Positions 61,901 through 64,000 of a stretch of 64,000 nt of DNA are shown here, piece by piece. This stretch comes from Pseudonocardia sp. HH130630-07. GTDB taxonomy: Bacteria; Actinomycetota; Actinomycetes; Mycobacteriales; Pseudonocardiaceae. The stretch is from positions 1 to 64,000 of the forward strand of contig NZ_CP013855.1 in NCBI RefSeq assembly GCF_001698125.1. The letters run 5' to 3'. How positions within the stretch are numbered: position 1 is the stretch's first letter; every line of letters starts with the position of its first letter. The position numbers and the translations under genes are program-made. The notes beneath the pieces were generated by a model. It did not search any database and was not told the DNA's origin. It saw nothing but the letters and a program-made list of their open reading frames with translations.

Positions 61901-64000
61901 CGGCGAGGATCTCCGCAAGGCGCTCGTCGGGATGGTCCAGCTCCAGCGGCACATAGGCCGCCCCGGCGCGCAGCACCGCGAACAAAGCGACGACGTTGCC
62001 GACCGAGCGAGGCAGCCCCAGCGCCACGACCGACTCCGGTCCCACCCCCCGCACCATCAGGACCCGGGCCAGCATGCTCACCTGCGCGTCCAACTCGCCG
62101 AAACTCACCCGCTCCCCCGCCGCGACCAGCGCCGTCCGCCCCGGACAGACCGCAGCCCGCTCCGCGAGCAGCTCCGCGATCGTCACGCCCGGCACCGGCG
62201 TCGCGGAACTGTGGGCCCGCTCCGCGGCGAGCACCCGATCGGCTGGGGCGAGCACGTCGAGCGTGCCGACCCGCGCGGCCGGGTCCCCGACGAGGCCGTG
62301 CAGCACCGTGACGAACCGGTCGGCGACGCGGGCGACGGTGTCGGCGTCGAACAGGTCCGCGGCGTACTCGACGACCCCGGTAAGCAGGTCCGGCGCGTCG
62401 TGGAAGTTGAACGACGCGTCGAACTTCGCGGTGCCGGTGTCGACGTGGTGTGTGCTCACCTCGACCCCGTCGAAGGACGGCAGCACGACGTCGGTGTCGC
62501 CGGACAGACAAACCAGCATGACCTGGAACAGCGGGCTCCGGCCCGGTGCCCGTGGCGGCCCGACGGCCCCGACGACCTCGGCGAAGGCTACGTCGGCGTG
62601 GTCGTAGGCGGTCAGGTCCGCGGCCCGGGCCGCGTCGAGGAACTCGCCGACGGTGAGGTCGCCACGGGCGTCGAGACGCAACGCGAGGGTGTTCAGGAAG
62701 TAGCCAACGGCGTCGGTGAGCAACGGGTCGAACCGGGTGGAGATGGGGGTGCCGACTACGGTGTCCGATCCGGCGGATCCGTGCCGGGCCAACAGCACCG
62801 CCAGGGCTGCGTGCAGCACCATGAACGTGGTGACGCCGCGCTCGCGGGCCACCCGGTGCACCGCGCGGGTCAGCTCGGGCCCGATCTCGACCCGCGCAAC
62901 GCCACCCGCACCGGTCGGTGTGGCAGGCCGCGGCCGGTCCGCAGGCAAGGTGCACTCCGGGGGGGCGCCGTCCAGGATGCGGCGCCAGTGGTCGAGCTGG
63001 GTCGCCGCCGAGGCGACGGCGCCGTCAGCCAGGCAGGCGGCCTGCCAGTCGACGAAGTCGGCGTACTGCACCGGAGCAGGCTCGGGTGCGCCGCCGCCCG
63101 CGCGGCGGTCGGCGTAGGCGCGTTCGAGGTCGCGGACCAGAGGTCGCCACGACCACTCGTCGGTGGCGATGTGGTGCAGGGTCAGTACGAGGACGTGGTC
63201 AGCCGGGTCCAGCTCCAACAGGACTGCCCGCAGCGGCGGCTCCGCGGTGAGGTCGAAAGGGTGGGTCGCCGCGATGGCGATCCGCTCGTCGAGGGTCTCC
63301 GGGGTGACCCGCTCGTGCAGCACGGCCGCGCGCACCGCGTCGCGGTCAGCGACGATCCCGACCCGACCGCCGTCACCGGCGCCGTAGACGGTGCGCAGCA
63401 CCTCGTGCCGGACCGCCAGGTCGGCGACGGCGTCGGCCAGGGCAGCGGTGTCGAGCGGCCCGCGCAGGCGGAGCACGTTCGGCACGTCGTACACGGCGTC
63501 CGGGCCAGACACCCGGTGCAGGGCCCACATCTGGTGCTGCCCGGCGGACAGCGACCGCTCGCGGCCCTCCCGGGCGGCCGGGTACAGCGCCGGGCGGCGC
63601 ACCGGAGCACCGCGCCCGGCCAGCTCGGCGAGCCCAGCGACCGTGGAGTGGTCGAACACGGCGCGGACGGTGACGTCACCGCCGAGCTCATGAACCAGTC
63701 GCAGCGCGAGCAGCGAGTGGCCGCCGAGGGCGAAGAAGTCGTCGTCGGCGCCGACCCGGTCCACGCCGAGCACGGTGCAGAACGCGGCGGCGACGGCCTC
63801 CTCCGCCGGTCCGGCGGGGGCACGGCCCCCGGCCGAGGACACCTGCGGGGCAGGCAGTGCGCGGCGGTCTAACTTGCCGTTGAGGGTGAGCGGGAGAGCG
63901 TCGAGCACGGTGATGACGGCCGGGACCATGTAGCCGGGCACCAAACCGGAGAGCTGCTCACGCAGCCGGGCGCCGTCGGGGCGCTGGTCGGACGCCACAC
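58959..64000 (-). CDS. Siderophore NRPS, C-terminal 1680 residues (5' end beyond window)
   Basis: Domains in order: end of an A domain (A10 motif NGKLDRR near residue 40); carrier protein (LGGHSLLA near 91-98); condensation domain, about 140-570 (HHIATDEWSW active site, Glu where Gly is usual); complete A domain, about 595-1110 (YVIFTSGSTGRPKG, LYGPTEYT, YRTGDLVRRR); carrier protein (LGGDSLSA); C-terminal epimerisation domain, about 1235-1665 (HHLAVDGVSWRLL, VGWFTVVAP, ELNYLGRI). Aligning the complete A domain to GrsA by eye gives the specificity code D-M-E-N-L-G-L-I-N(-K), the known N5-hydroxyornithine code. No thioesterase is present, so another subunit must follow in the assembly line. The frame is uninterrupted over 5 kb. 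Confidence 0.92.
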   Translation of the reverse strand, partial: VASDQRPDGARLREQLSGLVPGYMVPAVITVLDALPLTLNGKLDRRALPAPQVSSAGGRAPAGPAEEAVAAAFCTVLGVDRVGADDDFFALGGHSLLALRLVHELGGDVTVRAVFDHSTVAGLAELAGRGAPVRRPALYPAAREGRERSLSAGQHQMWALHRVSGPDAVYDVPNVLRLRGPLDTAALADAVADLAVRHEVLRTVYGAGDGGRVGIVADRDAVRAAVLHERVTPETLDERIAIAATHPFDLTAEPPLRAVLLELDPADHVLVLTLHHIATDEWSWRPLVRDLERAYADRRAGGGAPEPAPVQYADFVDWQAACLADGAVASAATQLDHWRRILDGAPPECTLPADRPRPATPTGAGGVARVEIGPELTRAVHRVARERGVTTFMVLHAALAVLLARHGSAGSDTVVGTPISTRFDPLLTDAVGYFLNTLALRLDARGDLTVGEFLDAARAADLTAYDHADVAFAEVVGAVGPPRAPGRSPLFQVMLVCLSGDTDVVLPSFDGVEVSTHHVDTGTAKFDASFNFHDAPDLLTGVVEYAADLFDADTVARVADRFVTVLHGLVGDPAARVGTLDVLAPADRVLAAERAHSSATPVPGVTIAELLAERAAVCPGRTALVAAGERVSFGELDAQVSMLARVLMVRGVGPESVVALGLPRSVGNVVALFAVLRAGAAYVPLELDHPDERLAEILAASGAALLVTDSAVAARFDPAVPQVRLDDPDLVEGVADTPLTDDELGSFAPGTPGRLDHAAYVIFTSGSTGRPKGVVTPFRGLTNMQVNHRREIFAPTIAAAGGRVLRVAHTVSFAFDMSWEELLWLVEGHEVHICDEELRRDAERLVEYCGEHRVDVVNVTPTYAHHLFAAGLLDGDHVPPLVLLGGEAVPESVWSRLRDTEGTWGYNLYGPTEYTINTLGAGTDDSATSTVGRPITNTRAVVLDPWLRPVPDGVVGELYVAGVGLARGYLGRPDLTAERFVADPEIPGGRMYRTGDLVRRRPDGNLDFLGRGDDQLKIRGYRVEPGEIETVLAGVDGVDQVAVVGHGAATGPTRLTAHLVPASGDIPLDPVAVRDVAARQLPDYLVPTLWSVVAALPLTVNGKLDTAALPEPAPLATARSRAPRTPVERILCRILAEVLRVDTAGVDEDFFGLGGDSLSAIGIADRARAAGLSLRVRDVLAHPTVSGLAAALGDDPDLPDHTGTDSEPDTGTPATADTGPVDAVSADRIELTPVMRRLEEVGGPITGYHQATLVRAPVWFTADDLTGLAGRLLDTHPTFRAALVTDDDGRWEYLDVAPAGTTDPAFHTRRIDATGLGDEDLAAAVTAATVAARDELDAAPGGMLRLVWLDRGPRVAGRLVVAAHHLAVDGVSWRLLVDDVAAWGPGGSGTPAAPERTTFARWSRRLAEHAATASVRSEYDEWARRVARSAPLPLRRPRTAGDVVADERRHSVVLPARFGTALLVDLPRRSGAGPDGVLLAALGEALQELRPGGPVLVDTESHGRLDDLADIEASDGRCDPARTVGWFTVVAPVPVGPAGPDPLEAVGRVAGAQREFGDGGIGHGLLRFNAAAGQALAASGAEVELNYLGRIAAAPPPRDDAFSAAPETAAVQVGAPGDVRSGHALVVDVLARETQDGPALEATFTHARGVLDDDAVDRISRRWTETLEGWAHIARTEDR

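Overview
The window is 64 kb of GC-rich DNA with actinobacterial features: many GTG starts, stop/start overlaps of the ATGA and GTGA type, a caa3-type CtaG, a stand-alone protein-isoaspartate methyltransferase (PIMT) homologue and a salicylate/hydroxamate siderophore NRPS. Pseudonocardiaceae such as Pseudonocardia is my best guess, but this is inference. The left two thirds look like an accessory island or plasmid-like region. They hold about a dozen insertion sequences, several nested or truncated, with small functional islands between them. From about 44.9 kb rightward the sequence is orderly operons.

Layout. 1-4.6 kb: IS5-type elements around a lone ribbon-helix-helix (RHH) gene. 4.6-10.9 kb: a phenol-type catabolic operon (divergent IclR regulator, flavin reductase, HpaB-type monooxygenase, intradiol catechol dioxygenase, FAD-synthetase-like protein) ending in two decayed genes. 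10.98-12.2 kb: a 37-residue, extremely charged peptide translationally coupled to a PIMT homologue. This matches the recently described imiditide class of RiPPs and is the most interesting locus here. 12.3-18.1 kb: small uncharacterised genes, including a Ros/MucR-like zinc-finger protein and an RHH-containing two-gene operon behind tandem operator-like repeats. 16.5-26 kb: an IS graveyard (IS5, IS630, IS256, IS110) with one intact APS kinase. 26-33.2 kb: a metal-related block (truncated CDF transporter, CtaG, frameshifted CopD-CtaG fusion, CopA ATPase, ctaD tail) cut by IS630 elements at both ends. 34.4-40.7 kb: a homogentisate pathway (IclR, DoxX, AAHS-family MFS, HmgA, an unknown coupled protein, FahA). 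40.7-44.6 kb: IS256::IS110 and IS1380.

44.9-52.4 kb: a complete carbon-phosphorus lyase core, phnGHIJKLM, with a divergent phnF regulator and an inositol-monophosphatase-like gene, but no phnCDE transporter, phnN or phnP in the window. 52.8-64 kb: a siderophore cluster with salicylate synthase, salicylate-AMP ligase, ferri-siderophore lipoprotein behind an iron box, formyltransferase, MFS exporter, and an NRPS running off the right edge. Its complete adenylation domain reads, by eye, as the N5-hydroxyornithine code DMENLGLINK followed by a carrier and an epimerisation domain, so a salicyl-capped hydroxamate siderophore is predicted.

Structural themes. Two near-identical 942-bp IS5-type elements in direct orientation bracket the phenol and imiditide loci. 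Two inverted copies of an IS256 element carrying the same IS110 insertion bracket the copper and homogentisate blocks. A 167-bp MITE occurs three times, and one copy truncates the last gene of the siderophore operon.
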